Position numbers and translations under genes: made by a program
Notes under the pieces: model-generated
The model's database searches: none
The model's input: the letters and a program-made list of their open reading frames with translations, nothing else
Told to the model about the DNA's origin: nothing
Source: Nissolia schottii
Lineage: Eukaryota > Streptophyta > Magnoliopsida > Fabales > Fabaceae
Direction: 5' to 3'
Assembly (NCBI GenBank): GCA_003254905.1
Contig: QANU01066119.1
Location: 158,836 to 222,835 of the forward strand
DNA length: 64,000 nucleotides
Shown: positions 47,212-60,600 of the stretch, one piece after another
Layout: each line of letters begins with the position of its first letter
Numbering within the stretch: position 1 is the first letter of the stretch

Positions 47212-48725
47212 TGTAACGACCTAAAAATCATTACTGACACACAAAGGACTAGTTCCCTTACGAAAGCCTCTTAGAAACGTTTTTTTTTTTTTTGTAAAAA
47301 CATGCATTTTAATTTTAATTAAAACAAATAAAAACTTTCATTTTCTGAATAAACATAAACTCTTATACAATAAAATACAACTATGCGTGAAAAATATGTG
47401 ACTGGTTTGAAAATCTTGTCTAAATACAATTGGAGTACTCTAAACACTAACTCAATTACAAATTAAAATAAAACTAACATGTCCCATAGATAGTTTCACC
47501 TCAAGGTAATTGTTTACTCATGAATCCTGCTGACGTCCCTGCGACTAACCATGATCTCCATGTACTACAACTTCTACATCTTAACCTGCACCTGGACGGG
47601 GAGGTTGAAGGTGAGAACTCTAAGGAGAGCCTCTGTGAATGACCACCCATACGGCGACATAGGACATTTCGAAAACATGGCATGCAGATGCAATACATAA
47701 TATAATATCAAACATGAAAACATTTATATAATTATAATACATAGTATGTAAAAGCATTTGAAAACATCATTAAGTTGGGAGCTTTCTAGATAGACAATCC
47801 GAACATTATGGTTTAGTTTTTCCTGAAATGTCCATGTTTCATGGTCTTACGCTAATTTACATGATACATTATACATTACACGTGATACATGACACCGAGC
47901 GTCATGGGCTGCCTATGTTTCGGGCTTCACGATCTTGCCCTAATTCTACATGATTCCTATTCTACATTAAGATTGTACAAGGTAAGGATCAACATAGGTT
48001 GTCGCTGCCTTACAGTTCTATCTTAAACTTACTCCCATGAAAACAATTTAAATAACATAACATGAACATGATAACATAATACTTTAATTGGTGACTGATA
48101 GCATAACATGACTTTATTCATAAATATTCATACAAACATGACATATTTAATGCAATAAAACATATGGTCCCGTGTAATTCTAAAATGATTTTCATGATTT
48201 TCCAAAATATTTTCATAAACAACTACTTTTGTAAAGAAGTTTCTAAATAAATAACTACTTTCATAAATAAGGAAATTCCTAACTAAAACTAATTTAATAA
48301 ATGTTAGAAGAAAATAAGTTTTGCCTCTTAGGATTTCATAAAACATGCATAAATAAATAATTTCTTAAAATAAATACAGGGTCTGAAAGTAGACTGTGAA
48401 GAAAGTCACTCACCTGAAAATGGTTGATGACTAAGGAACGGATGTTGAGAGCTCGTGATATCCTACGTGGAGGCACTGCTTCTCCACAGACAGAAGAAAA
48501 AGGAAAAAAGAATAAAATATAACTGGAGCAAATAGTCCCACTAAAATGGAACCTTCAAGCTCTTGAGCGAATTAGCAAGTCTAAACACTCATAGGAGAGT
48601 TCTATATATAGGGGGAGCTCAAGACCCACATCTAGTTGTTGCTTCTGATGTAGGACTTCATCTCCATGTCGCTGCATCGCATGTCTGCTTCCCTTTTTTT
48701 TCCTCTTCTTCTATGGGTCATCACA
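47212..48725. mobile_element. Solo LTR, 1514 bp, family B
   Basis: Starts TGTAACGACC and ends GGTCATCACA (inverted ends, TG...CA) and is flanked by the perfect 5-bp duplication GAGAA at 47207-47211 and 48726-48730. There is no interior, so it is a solo LTR. TGTAACGACC-type ends are common in plant gypsy LTRs. A relative in opposite orientation lies at about 54285-55376. Short frames within it are noise. Confidence 0.85.
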
Positions 48726-48730
48726 GAGAA

Positions 48731-49387
48731 ATAAACATGGTCAAACACAGAAAATGAACAATATTAAATACATGCGTGCGTAGACATGTAGAAAAGTTTG
48801 GTGACTATATTCATTCCTATGTTTTGTAGCAATATTAAATTCAAGCATGCACGGACACTTAAAAAAGTTCAGTGGCAATGCTTATTTCTCTGATGTGTAA
48901 TATTTATTTTTATATTTTATAATGTTTTTTTCTCTATTAGGTGGTGATTAAGTGACTATTTTTTACTTCATTAATCTAATAATGAGATCTTTTACTTTAC
49001 CCTTCACACACAAAACAACTGTTGGTGGGAAATTGATCCTCTCATGTTAAATATGGTCATGTTTAGCTATGTAATGAGAGAGAAAAACAAAACATGGATC
49101 CTTTCAATTTGATTTATTGTCAATTGTTGTCAAGTGTGATATTTTACCATCAAATTTTTTGTTGCATATGTGATGTGTGGATCTTGCCACCTCAATTAAT
49201 GATGAAAGATCACACTTTTTGTTATATGTGAGATTGTTTAAGTAGATAGTTTGAGACTTAATTACATTTACTGAATACCTAATTGAATGATAGTATAAAA
49301 TTATTTTACTCGAAGTGTGCATAAGCAATTAGCTTGTAATTTATATACTAGGGATACCATTGTTCCATTATTTTAGAGTCATTATGA
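48731..49387. other. Intergenic spacer with MITE-like sequence
   Basis: 49020-49240 carries 'gatcctctcatgtt', 'gatgtgtggatcttgcca' and 'gaaagatcacac' motifs resembling the small element at 63665-63835, but I could not fix its ends. No gene. Confidence 0.35.
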
Positions 49388-50405
49388 GCTTGTTTGGAAA
49401 CCCCATGGAATTGAATTCATTCAAGAATTGAATTCAATTCTTTGATTGAGCCTAAAACTAAATCATTTTGGGTCTGATTTGCAACTCAATTCCTATGGAT
49501 TTCAACATAAGATAGGAAAACCTAAATTTATCTTTCTCTTATTTTCCCCTTTTCTTCATCTTTTCCCTATTACGTGACTTCTCGTTGCCTCCACATCGCT
49601 TACGCTTCTCTGCGACAACATTGCATCAACTCTTGCTCCTTCTCTCTCACAAGTATTTCATTCTCTCACGCTTCACGCTCACGCTTCTTCTTTGTTCTTG
49701 TTCATTTGTTCTCCTCTTGTTTTGTAATCTTCTTCTTCTTTTATCTTCTTCTCCTTACTTTGATATTGGATGAATGTTAATACTATGCTTCATCAAAAAT
49801 GTTATTGAATATATATGTGTGTGTATAACAATAATAATTACAATTCAATTTTGTTTTTATATAAATTGATCATTTGAGTCTTTGCACTGAATGTAAAAAT
49901 TTAAAATGGATTCTTATAATATAAAATCTATAAAGTAGGTCACTAATCCAGTCTACCTTAAGTTCTTAGAGTGACCAATTTGAAATTACAAGGACCAATT
50001 AAGGTGCCATTTTGAAATATATAACTAAGTTGTATGACATTATTATATGATTAATTAATAATTAAAATGAGTCTTTTATGTGAGAAACCAAATTAATAAA
50101 AAAAAATTCTTGTGAAAAAAAGCTATTGATAAACTTATTTAATAGTGTTTTGGTTTGATTTTGATTGTATCATGTTTGTCTGATGAATAATTAAGTTCAT
50201 TATTAAAATATAATTTTTTATTATGAATGACAAAATAGTCTAAATAATTAATTTAATTCATTTTATAGACATTACCAACAATGTAATTGAATTCATTTCT
50301 TTCAATTTAGTTATTTATTCCAAACATGATAATTCAATTCCCGTTATAATTCTAAATTCTGATAGAATTGAATTCTCATAAAATGAAAAGTTTTCAAACA
50401 GCCTG
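49388..50405. repeat. Probable TIR element (about 1 kb)
   Basis: The left end GCTTGTTTGGAAACC...GAATTGAATTC and the right end, in reverse complement GGCTGTTTGAAAAC...GAATTCAATTC, form a loose inverted repeat. A CT-rich block at 49540-49770 and AT-rich DNA fill the interior. No target duplication is seen, so the superfamily stays open. Confidence 0.4.
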
Positions 50406-50912
50406 TATATTTTTCACATTTCTTATTTTGTTTTCAATAGAATGAAATCAATAGTGAGCCCTTTCGGTAAATCCATAGTGATCTTTTACTCGTTTGTACT
50501 CTTCAATTTAATATAAAAGTACTAATAAACTAAAGGCATCAAATCAAATTCTGATATAATGAAAGAAGTTGTATTCTTTCAAAGAATAACAACTACTACA
50601 AAATGAAAGATGCAGTTTTATAAACGGTGAGTCTTTCTTTCTTCAAAACTTCAATTCTTTTTGTAAACAAGACTGTTAGCCAATGAATTCCTAACTCAAT
50701 TTGACACTTGCCTAAATCTTTAAATCTTCAATGCCACATTAATTGTGGATGTTTGATCTTTCATTGTACCTCTCAAATTTTTTCAAAACACACCAAAAAA
50801 AAATGTATAAAAAATGGGGCTACTACTTTGCAGTCCTAATCTCAAAAATTGATTGGCTACTACATTTCACTCCTAATCTTTGGGGAGTTCCAAACCAAAA
50901 TTTAGTTGAAAC

Positions 50913-53531
50913 TCAATGAAAATTGCATTGTTGCAACAAAGGATGAGAGTAATCCACATATCTTTCCCAAAGAGGCTTGTACTTCTCCATCCCAATCTTC
51001 AACCAAGGCTTGGAGTTGCCATTGAAATGCAGCACAGCTCCCCTCTCTATCAACTGAGGATCAACGTTTGTGTAGCCAAAACCCAACACATGCCATGATG
51101 GGTCCAATGGCTCAGTCCACCCATAAAAAGTCAACAAACCCGGTGGCAAGGTGCCAAGTTTCCACAATGTCCTGTCTACATTCTTCTCCTGCCAGTAGTG
51201 GTAGATGCCTGTCACATTCCTTTTTCTCCATTGAACCAAATCAAACACATTCATCCCAAATGCCCATCCACAAGCATCAGGGTCAAAATGAGCCCTTATA
51301 AGGGGATGGGAGTAATTCAAGTATTTATGGTACCTATGAAATGTCTCCATGCATGTCTCAACAGCTCCATTAACATTTCCATTCAAATCAATGGAGAAAA
51401 GGTCAGAAAGATCCTTCTGAACCACAACGTCATCGTCCAGGAACACGACCTTCTTCAGCGCAGGGAAAACTTCAGGGATGTAGAACCTCAGGTGGTTAAG
51501 CATGGAGAGATATTTAGGGTTCCGGAACTTGATTGGGGTCCTGCCATCGTCGTTATTGCCTTTAAAGTAGTAGCTCTGTATCTCTGAGTCTTGAAGTTGC
51601 TTAAGCACAGGAACATATGAAGCATTTAACCAACTGAAGTCTTCAAACTTTTGAACTTCTACAGTCACCCCTCGGAAATCATTTAATGCAAACCACGCCT
51701 TCATCGCGGCGTAACTTATTTCGTCGGTGACAAGGTGGAAAACAATCATATCTGGATTTTTAGAATTTATCGCTGTTGAATTGATCACAACTGAAGTAGC
51801 CAGGATGTTATCAGAGAACACGCAAAAGTGGTAAAGATTGTCATCCTTAAGTTTCATCTCCACCTGCATCTTGTCTTTCAATTTCTTTTGCAAATCGAAA
51901 TTATTGAACCATTTAGATGTCAACCGGACACCAAGGCAGTACAGGCTCTTCGGGACTTCTTCGGCAGCTATTTGTCCATATTTTGAACTCTTCTCACTCA
52001 CAGAGATCATCTGTTCTTCAAGAGCTTCGATTCTTGCCTTCTGTCTCATGATCATGCTTGCACTGTCATAATGGAGCTGTTGTGCCTGATATAGCAATAG
52101 CGCCATATCGTGAATCGCACGCTCTGATTCTGTTTGCATTAAAGAAGTGCGCCTAGTGGCAGCATTTGAGAGGAGAATCTGTGAATTGCGAATCTGGGAA
52201 CTTAAATCCCAAGCAAATTGGAGATTGTTACTTACTTTGGCAATTACAACAAAAGCTTTTGCTAGGGATATCTGATCATTTAGTTGTCTGGCCACTGAGT
52301 TAGGGCTTAACATCTCTTCGGTAATATTAACACCTTCCATAATCCTATCATTCCTGAAATTTGGCTGCACAGCAGAATACCAAGTAATTAGTAAACATTG
52401 GACAATAAGAACCTCATCTCTCTCCCGCCCCCATGAAGTTAGCATCATTTGTAATATTATGACTTCATAATATGAATTCAAGCATCTCATCATCAGGGGG
52501 GCTGAATTCTAACTTAAGTTCATTTACTATTTTGTATGATCCACAGTCACACTTTCTGGCAAAATCTGAATGTTCATTACTTAAATTCCAATATTAGGTT
52601 ATAAATATATTTACAAGGAACAAAGACTTTTCTCTGTATCAATAAAAGGAAATGTCAAGTAACATAAGTTAAGTGCAATATCCGGAAACACCACAATTCT
52701 TGCTATTGCTTAAGATGTTCACCAATAGAGTTATGTCATTATAACAATTTTAGCTAATTTCTATAAATTTAGCACAGAGTGGTAGCAAGATATGAATTAA
52801 CAATTATTTATTTGTGAAGTCTTTTTTCACGTCAAGAAGGGGGCGGGGGGGCTAACTAGTAAAATTTTCCTTCTGTAACTTATGGCTTTGATGTTTACAA
52901 ATAGAATATTTTGAATGCAATACAACTATCAATGAACCAACTCGAACTAGCAATCAATAAAAGAAATAAATTAAGCTGTAACTAATGTCTCAAGAAATCC
53001 AGCAGTTTATAAAATATCATCTAGCATAACACTGATGTTCCACACTAGCATAATACTGAATGGAAATGATCTGCATTTTTTTGTTATACAAATTAGTATT
53101 CGATTCAGTTCACCCCTTAATTCCTTAACCCTTCCTCCTCCCAAACAAAGTATGAAAGAAACACATAAGGAAAGGTGAAGAAAAATATTCTGGCAAAGCT
53201 TAAATTTGTCAATTACTGCACACAAATGTCTACATCAATAACGAATCCCACAAAACCATGAGGATCTTGATAACACATTGTTGTTCCAGCATCCAAGAAA
53301 CACAAATTTATAGACTAATTGACAAAACCCAAACAACAACAAAAAGAATATAAAAAGGGGAAAAATTTGTGTTACCGTAGGGAAATGGGGTGTGGAATCA
53401 GTGTAGGTGGTGCCTTTGGTGGTGAGAATATAAATAAAGAAGAGAAGCACTAGGCTACAGAGTGTCCACCACACCGCATCCTGGACCCTCCTCCGCACTG
53501 GCCTTCGAAAATCCGCGGCTCTTCGTCTCAT
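50913..53531 (-). CDS. GAUT10: Galacturonosyltransferase GAUT10 (GT8)
   Basis: Two exons, 53531-53376 and 52364-50913 (phase 0), give 535 residues against 536 in Arabidopsis GAUT10; I recognise close identity over most of the length. It is a type II Golgi protein: MRRRAADFRRPVRRR tail, membrane anchor (about 22-38), stem with coiled coil (YHSEKSSKY-type region near 180), then the GT8 domain. Seen motifs: FLDDDVVVQKDLS (metal-binding DxD, about residue 358), GFGYTNVD, HFNGNSKPWLKIG (about 497-508) and the C-terminus QQCNFH. GAUTs add galacturonic acid to homogalacturonan in pectin synthesis. Start: MRRR matches Arabidopsis, but an in-frame ATG at 53588 would add 19 residues. The lone 1011-bp intron holds no clear transposon. 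Confidence 0.95.
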
Positions 53532-54284
53532 ATTCCAGCGCCCCCACTCCGTTTGGCGTTCTATTTTTTCTTTTCCCGGAAACTTCATTTTTGGTTTTTT
53601 TCCTCTCGGGAAAATGGTGGTTGAGGGAACAAGAGAGAGAATGAAAATGGGGATGGAGCCAGATCCTCTGACGAGGGAGGAGGTTGAGATCTGGTGGGTT
53701 TGGAATGTTTTGGGGGAGAAAGAAAGAATGGAACTTTGGACAAATCTTTGGGTTTGTGTTGGTGGGAGCCAGCCCAAGGGAGCTTCAAGGACACAACAGA
53801 GTAAGCAGCACAAACCAGAGAGAGAACGATACAGAAGAAAGCGAAAAAAAAAAAAACAGTTGGGAATGAGAATTACGTGGGACTGGGATTCTGGGATTCT
53901 GTTATGTACCAATAAAAAATGATTACCGCTTAGAGTTTTGATAATTGTTTAATAAAGGTATTAATGTTTTTTTTCCTTCAACTTTTTAAGTACATTTTCT
54001 CTTCATCAAGTTATATGCTCTCTTTATTAAACGAGACTCTTCCTCCTATGCTCTTCCTCTCCCCCGTGTGAGAATCTCATTCGTCAGGTGAGAATCAACA
54101 TCACATAAAAGGGATATCAACACTTTGAAAAAATGTATCATCATTTTAAAAAAATATTAACATATTAAAAAAGTATTTATGTTTATAAAAAAATTATAAA
54201 AAATGAGGAAGAGGATAGAATAAGTTTTTTTTACCAAAAGGTATCAACGGTTGTTCTAAAGGTATTAATTGTTGCTAATTAGCG
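53532..54284. other. GAUT10 leader/promoter and spacer
   Basis: The minus-strand frame stays open upstream of the GAUT10 start as far as 53912, but upstream translation is low-complexity and is read as leader. 53900-54284 is AT-rich spacer. Confidence 0.45.
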
Positions 54285-55376
54285 GTCAACTATTTTTAAG
54301 TGAGTGACTTTTTTCACGGTCTATTTTCAAACCATGTATTTATTTTAAGAAATGTTTTATGAAATCTTAGGAGACAAAACTTATTTTCTTTTAATATTTA
54401 TGAAATTAATTATTATTTAGGAATTTCCTTATTTATGAAAGTAGATTGTTTTATGAAGTTATTTATGAAAATATTTATGAATTTATTTTAGAACATCATG
54501 AAAACTATTTTAGAACCACATGGGATCATATATCTTTATTGCATTAAATATGTCATGTTACATGTGCTTGAATGATTATGAATAAGTTATTTTATTCTAT
54601 CAGTTAAGGTGTTTCAGTTATAATGTTCATGCTATTTTTGAAATGTTTTTAAGGAAGTTATATCTAGGATAGAATTGTAATTTAACGACAACCTACGTTG
54701 ACCCTTAGTACCATTGTAGTGAGAATTAGGACTAACTATCAGGGATTTATGGACTCGGATAGCGTATCCCCATGCGTCATAAGCTAGACCATAATGCTCA
54801 AGATCCGTCTATCTAGATATCTTCTTTATTTAATGATTATGTTTCGAAATAAGATTATGTTTTATTGTAAAGTATTATTATTATAAATTTTTTTTTCATG
54901 TTTGCTATTATATTATGTATTGCATTTGCATGCTATGATTATGAACTGTCCCATGTCGTCATTGGGTTTGTCATTCACTAAGCGATGATTCACCCCTCAT
55001 CAACCATTTTTCAGATAACATCGATGGAGATACGCCTCTTGTTTAGTAGATTCTAGTAGATCGGATTCTTGGTAAGCTTCACGTTGTAGTGAAGTATTCT
55101 TCAGTTTATTTTAGTTGTTAAGGATAGTTTATTTTTTATGTTAGTTAGTAGAGTGCTCCAGTGAACTATAAATAAAATATTTTGTATTTTGATTATTTAA
55201 TTTCGTATCTTATGTAAAAGATTTTATTTTATTTTATTTATGATGTTTAGTTTATTTTAAACGGTTATTATTATTATTTTTTATAAAACTGCGCGTTTTC
55301 ATGATTAGCACATTAGGAGGCTTTCATAAAAGAACTAATCCCCTGCGTGCCGGTAACAATTTCTAGGGTCATCACA
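54285..55376 (+). mobile_element. Truncated LTR, family B, opposite orientation to 47.2 kb copy
   Basis: Aligns with the reverse complement of 47212-48480: shared in order are 'gtgagtgactt.cttcac', 'gtatttattttaagaaat', 'ggaatttccttatttatgaaagtag', 'cgacaacctacgttgaccctta' and the end block 'ggaggctttc'. The right end is GGGTCATCACA at 55366-55376. The left end is cut with no TG terminus or target duplication, so it is an old, partial LTR. Confidence 0.6.
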
Positions 55377-55620
55377 AAATAGACCTAATCGGCCCCTTTA
55401 CCCAAGGCAAAGGACATGTTAGGTTTATCATAGAAGCTATTAGAGGTGTTAAAACAAATCAGCCATCCCATTGGAGTAGGGCCACATAGGAATGGGCTAT
55501 TTAAAGTTGGGTCACTTCGGGTTATGTTATTTTTGAGCCAGTAAAATGCTAGCCCATTTTTATTCGGGCCATTTTTAGGCTGGGCCACGAGCCCATGTTT
55601 TGTCAACTTAATTTTTTTTA

Positions 55621-55652
<32 letters not shown>

Positions 55653-55859
55653 ATATAAATTTAAAGTTGCTAAAGTTTGATAATGATGTGTAATTAAATT
55701 TTATCGACTAAAAATAAAATAACTAGTCTATATAGTATTGCGATTATTTTGACTTAATTTTGAGTTGATTTAGATCAATTCTCAAGTCTCAAATGTTTGA
55801 ATATGACTATATACAAATGAAATTATGGAATGTATTTTGTATTCAATTTAATCAATCAG
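55377..55859. other. Spacer with TA microsatellite
   Basis: A (TA)n tract spans about 55621-55657. Otherwise AT-rich with no gene. 55380-55610 has a G/C-richer block with a 73-codon frame but no motif. Confidence 0.4.
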
Positions 55860-55985
55860 GTACAACATACTAGAACTCTAAGGGTACGTTGAAACCTGGA
55901 TACTGGAACTCTAAGGGTACATATACCCTTAAGCTGTAGGGACGCTCACCATATAATACTGAATATAATCTGTGGGGACACTAAC

Positions 55986-56016
<31 letters not shown>

Positions 56017-56930
56017 CAATTGAGCTGAGTACTCTACCATAAGGTATACTGTTTATGTAGTACTTTAGTTTGGGTGAGCTAGATTGATTACCAAAGTTGT
56101 TAGATACTAAGTCTACTATTTATGAAAGGTAGCATCCTAACCAGTCTTGTTACTCATCCGGAACTAAGGAGGTTCCTAGGAAAGAGAGGTGCGTCACAAC
56201 GAACAACTTAAGTACCAAGTATTTCCTAGGCAGAACTTTCCCTTAGCTAGGACCCTTCCTTAACCGGAGTCTTTATTTTAAGCCTAACCAAATAATTCTA
56301 AGTCTATCATCATATATCATTCACTTGGGTCTCTGTCCTAGCATGTCATCTACTAAGCTTGTTGAATGAACAGATAATGATAATCATCATAATCATAAAC
56401 ATAACTAACTTAATTGACGGACCACTAATGTGGCACATAGTCAATGCATCGGGACCTCCACTTACCTAGAAAAGGTTGAGGCTGGCAAGCACTGGCACTA
56501 GAAGCTCCATGCGGCATAACGTTGGCACTTGGAAAGGCCAACAAGCATCACACCATCAGAACACTAATAAAACATAATTGAAGGGCATCACAGTAGCGAA
56601 TTGGCATCGCTACAGCAATTTGGCATCTCCACAGCAGTTGTGGACCGCCATGGCGCCCACTACCAAAGTAGCGGTGTCGGGGCCTACTACCCTAGGTCAT
56701 ACCTAAAAAGAGTGGCTACCTACCCTAGGTGAAGACGTTGTGTCTTCACAAAAGAGAGAGAATAAGAAAGAAACTCTATGCTTGGGGAGAATTCTGAAGC
56801 TCTGAGTGAATTTTAGAGCTGAGAAGGGAGCTCTATATATAGGTGAAGAAATAGACCCTTCTCCTAGCCTAAGGTGTCACGGATAGGGTTTCTGGTGACT
56901 AGTGCGCTGTTGAAAGCTTTTTACACTCTC
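55860..56930 (-). mobile_element. LTR-like repeat, family A, reverse copy
   Basis: In reverse complement it matches 21.4-22.2 kb (see that entry), with a TATATATAG promoter-like box at about 56832-56840. The middle contains a duplicated unit 'aactctaagggtac' at 55874 and 55908 and a (TA)n run at 55991-56016. The ends are not fixed. Divergence from the other copy is high, so both are old. Confidence 0.5.
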
Positions 56931-57470
56931 GTCGTTTATATATATAAATATATATATCCTACTTTACAGCTTTCAGATCCTCAAGGGATCCAATTGCAAT
57001 ATAGTCGGGTATAGTTGTATCCACAGAGAGTTGCACAAATACCGTTCTTGAGTTTTGCTAATTAAGCAAATAAGTGAAGGATCCTTTGTTCTTCCCCTTT
57101 GGGTTGTGGTGTTGACTTACTTATCTAAAAAAAATAACTTTATCAAAGACTATTCTTATGACTTCTGTTTATTGAGAGCAACTTTTATATTATTTTACTA
57201 AACAACTATTATTAATTTTTAAGAGTAGCTTCTAGTGAGCTAAATAACCTCAACAACTTTAGAGAATCACATGATTACTAAACTAAGCCTTAGTGTAGGC
57301 TAACCAAAATCCAATTAACTTCTAATAATAATGATTTTAGAAGGAAAGAAGTTATTAATATCATACATACATCAATCTATATTATAAATCTGAAAACTAA
57401 ATGAAAAGAAAGATAACTAAATTGAAAACCTGGCTTGAGAAAAAATATGAAAGAAAAAAAACAGTGTTCT
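56931..57470. repeat. Fragment of the dispersed repeat seen inside the MULE
   Basis: 56960-57100 shares, in order, 'tttcagatcctcaaggg.tcaattgca', a 'tatccacagag' / 'cctctgggac' block and 'taagcaaataa' with 4205-4330. A diverged, truncated copy. (TA)n at about 56938-56958. Confidence 0.4.
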
Positions 57471-57636
57471 AAATAGAAGCAGCCAGGGGGAAAACCCCAA
57501 AGGCAACAAGGGTATTTATTACCTGGGTTTTATCCCTCAACTGCATAGATAACAGAGTGACCCCTTCACTCCAAAAAAATAAAAAAGATGCCAATCCCTC
57601 TCCAATCCAACGCATAGCCATAACCACGCAATAGCT

Positions 57637-60600
57637 ATGACTACTACAACCCCACCGCTTCTATCTCCCACCCTCTCCTTCAAATCCCATCGTCCCACCA
57701 CTTCACTCCCCAACCACCGATCCCAGTCACTCCCATCGACAAAAGCTCAACCCTTAAGTCCTCAACTCAGGCGCAGCCTTATTGGGTTTTCACCCAAAGC
57801 CCCCAGAATCTCTCTGGTGACGCGTTTCGCTGCAAACGACGATGGCGGCAGCGGCGGCTCTGGTGAGGTTGATTGGGACGAAGCTGAGAAGGAGGCTCGA
57901 AAGCGGAGTACCATGCCCGAGCGGTTTAGGTACCTTGCCAAGGAAGCTCCTGATCCTCCTGTTAGGTGGCCTTGGTTTATAGGTCAGTCCCTTATTTTTT
58001 TTTCTATGTGTTTTGTGCTTGGTTATCATCCAGAAAATTTTGGTAAAGGGAAGAAAAAATAATAATTAAATCCCGTACACCCTCACTTTATTCCCTGAAA
58101 TTGCAAATGCTGTTCATAATCGTCTGATTTTGAAAATTTTGTTTTTAGTCCTGATTTTTTTTTGGGTAGTCAAATTGTTCTTGAACATTATATTTTCGGT
58201 AGTCTTGTTAGCCAAATTACTTCTAAGACTATATTTTTGCTAGTCAAACATGTTATCTAACATCTTGTTTTCGTTAATCTTGTCAGCCAAATTAGTGCTG
58301 AGGTTGTATTTGGTTAGTCACATTAGTCATGTTAGGGACTTCAAAGCAAGTGGACTAAAATGAGGGTTTGTTCTTTCAACTTGATTTATCTCATTTGCTG
58401 GGTTCTTTTTTTTTCCCCCTCTCTTTTAATTTCAGCTGAGTGATTGTCTTAAGAGAAATTCTTTTATGCTCCTGGAGCACATTTAATGCAACTCTAGGAC
58501 CATTACTAATCACTCATTTTGATTTATAGCATTTATAAAATATATAAAAACTAAACAATGAGGGGTTGATAATGCTTCTGGAGCACACAAGTATTTCCCT
58601 TGTCATAATGGGTATTTTTCTTCTTTTTGTAATTTTCAAGAAGAATTACTTTAAAAAAAATGGGAAAACTCTGTCTGAATGAGAGGAAGAAAACTGTAAA
58701 GTCTAAATTTCTATGTTGTTTTGGGCCTTTTGGCGTTTCATGATATGGGTGTCTAAGCATTTGGCCATTGTCATATTATTTTTATTGGAAATCAAGCTCA
58801 TTTAGGTGCTGGGACTTGAATATGCGAAATGATACAAATGATCAAATATGTTGTAATACAGTTCTGATTTTAGATTTTGTTGGTTCTATTATCTGTTAAG
58901 AAGTATCGTTTCAGAACTTCTCAGGCATGCTTTTACTTTAGTAAGCATGTGAATGCTCTACAAATAATAGGTTTTCACTAGGAAGCCTGGATACTTCCTT
59001 AGACTGTCATGTCTGCACCGCATGTCTGACATGTCACCCACACCGACACACGAAGACACTTGTTGGACACACGTGTCCTACAAGTTCGAAAGTGTCCAAA
59101 TAAAAAGTTCATATTTGGCCATGTCTAAGCATGACCGGACTATATTTGAAAGTGTTTAGAGCTGTGTTTGGGTCGTGTCTGAGTAAAATGTATTTTAACT
59201 ACTAAATAAATTTGGGTAAATGCCCTATTCAGTCCTCAGACTTTACACCGGTGGACTACTTAGTCCCTAAACTTTAAAATGTGACTAATTGGTCCCTGAA
59301 CTTTGCTAATGTTAGACTTGTTAGTCCCTCTGCTAACAGCACCACCCTAACGGCTCATTACGTGGTCGTTTACTCGTTGTTTCGTCCTAGTCTTCACTGC
59401 CCTCAATTCTCTTCCCTGTCCTACTCATACACGAGACCGCAAAACGAAGTCATTTTGCAACACGCCAAACGACATTGTTTTGCCCAATAACGACCTAACC
59501 CCCAAGGCATAGCAGAGCAAAGGATGAAGATGTAGATGAAGAAGGGTAAGAAGGGCATGAATTGAGAGACCAAAACACCATAATCTAAAATCGAAAATCA
59601 AACAACAGCATACCTCAAAGTGACCACACAATAATCCTTCACAAAACAGAAAAATACACACTTACCATATCTTCAACTTCTTGGAATAAGCCCTATCATT
59701 TGTAGCTTTAGAACCCTTTTCCTTACCATTGAGAGACATCAAAGTGCCCTTCATGGATTCGGCATCCTCCACAATGCTGCGCTCAGACTCCTCCCTATAC
59801 TTGGTGACATACTTGTGGGCCTCCCCATCGCCGGCACCCTTCTTCATCTGCTTCTTTAGAAACTCCTCCACCACGTTCTCCAGCTTCTGCTACCCTTCTT
59901 CATCCTTTGCTCTGCTATGCCTTGGGGGTTAGGTCGTCACTGGGCAAAACGACGTCGTTTTGTGGTCTCGTGTGTGAGTAGGACAGAGAATAGAGGTGGG
60001 GACAGTGATGATTAGGATGAAACGACGAGTAAACGGTCACGTAATGAGCCGTTAAGGAGGCTGTTAATGAAGGGACTAACGAGTCCAACGTTAACAAAGT
60101 TCAGGGACCAATTAGTCACTTTTTAAAGTTCGAGGACTAAGTAGTCCACCAGTGTAAAGTTCGGGTACTGAATAAGGAATTTACCCAATAATATGAAACC
60201 AAAGAAAATTAGTAAGTATTGAAACATGAAACTATCTAAACTACATCATATATTTTGAAAGTGTTTTAGAAAGCATTGAAAATTAGTAGTTTGACATTAA
60301 TAAAAATATCATAATATTATTATAAATCTTGAATTTTATATAAATACGTTGTGTCTATGTCCTGTAAATTTTTTAAGTTAGTGTGTCATGCGTTATGTCC
60401 GTGTCTATGCCAGTGCTGCTTAGGATTTTCACTCACTAACCAATATTTCTGATGTTTGTTTCATCTCCACTTCATTATATTGGGAGAAATTTATCATTGT
60501 TGAGGGGTGATTAGTAAGAAGTTAGTGTTCATGTTTTGAGTATTTCTGATTACTGTGTAACCTTAAAGCTATGTATGTCGAGAGGGCTGTGTACTTAAGT

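Noticed and set aside
47501-47698. Cys/Arg-rich 65-codon minus-strand frame
   Set aside because: Lies wholly inside a solo LTR with defined ends.
57790-58062. Stop at 58062 as the true end of a separate 141-aa gene
   Set aside because: A strong donor at 57982 joins in phase to an exon that restores a known family sequence; the tail is intron read-through.
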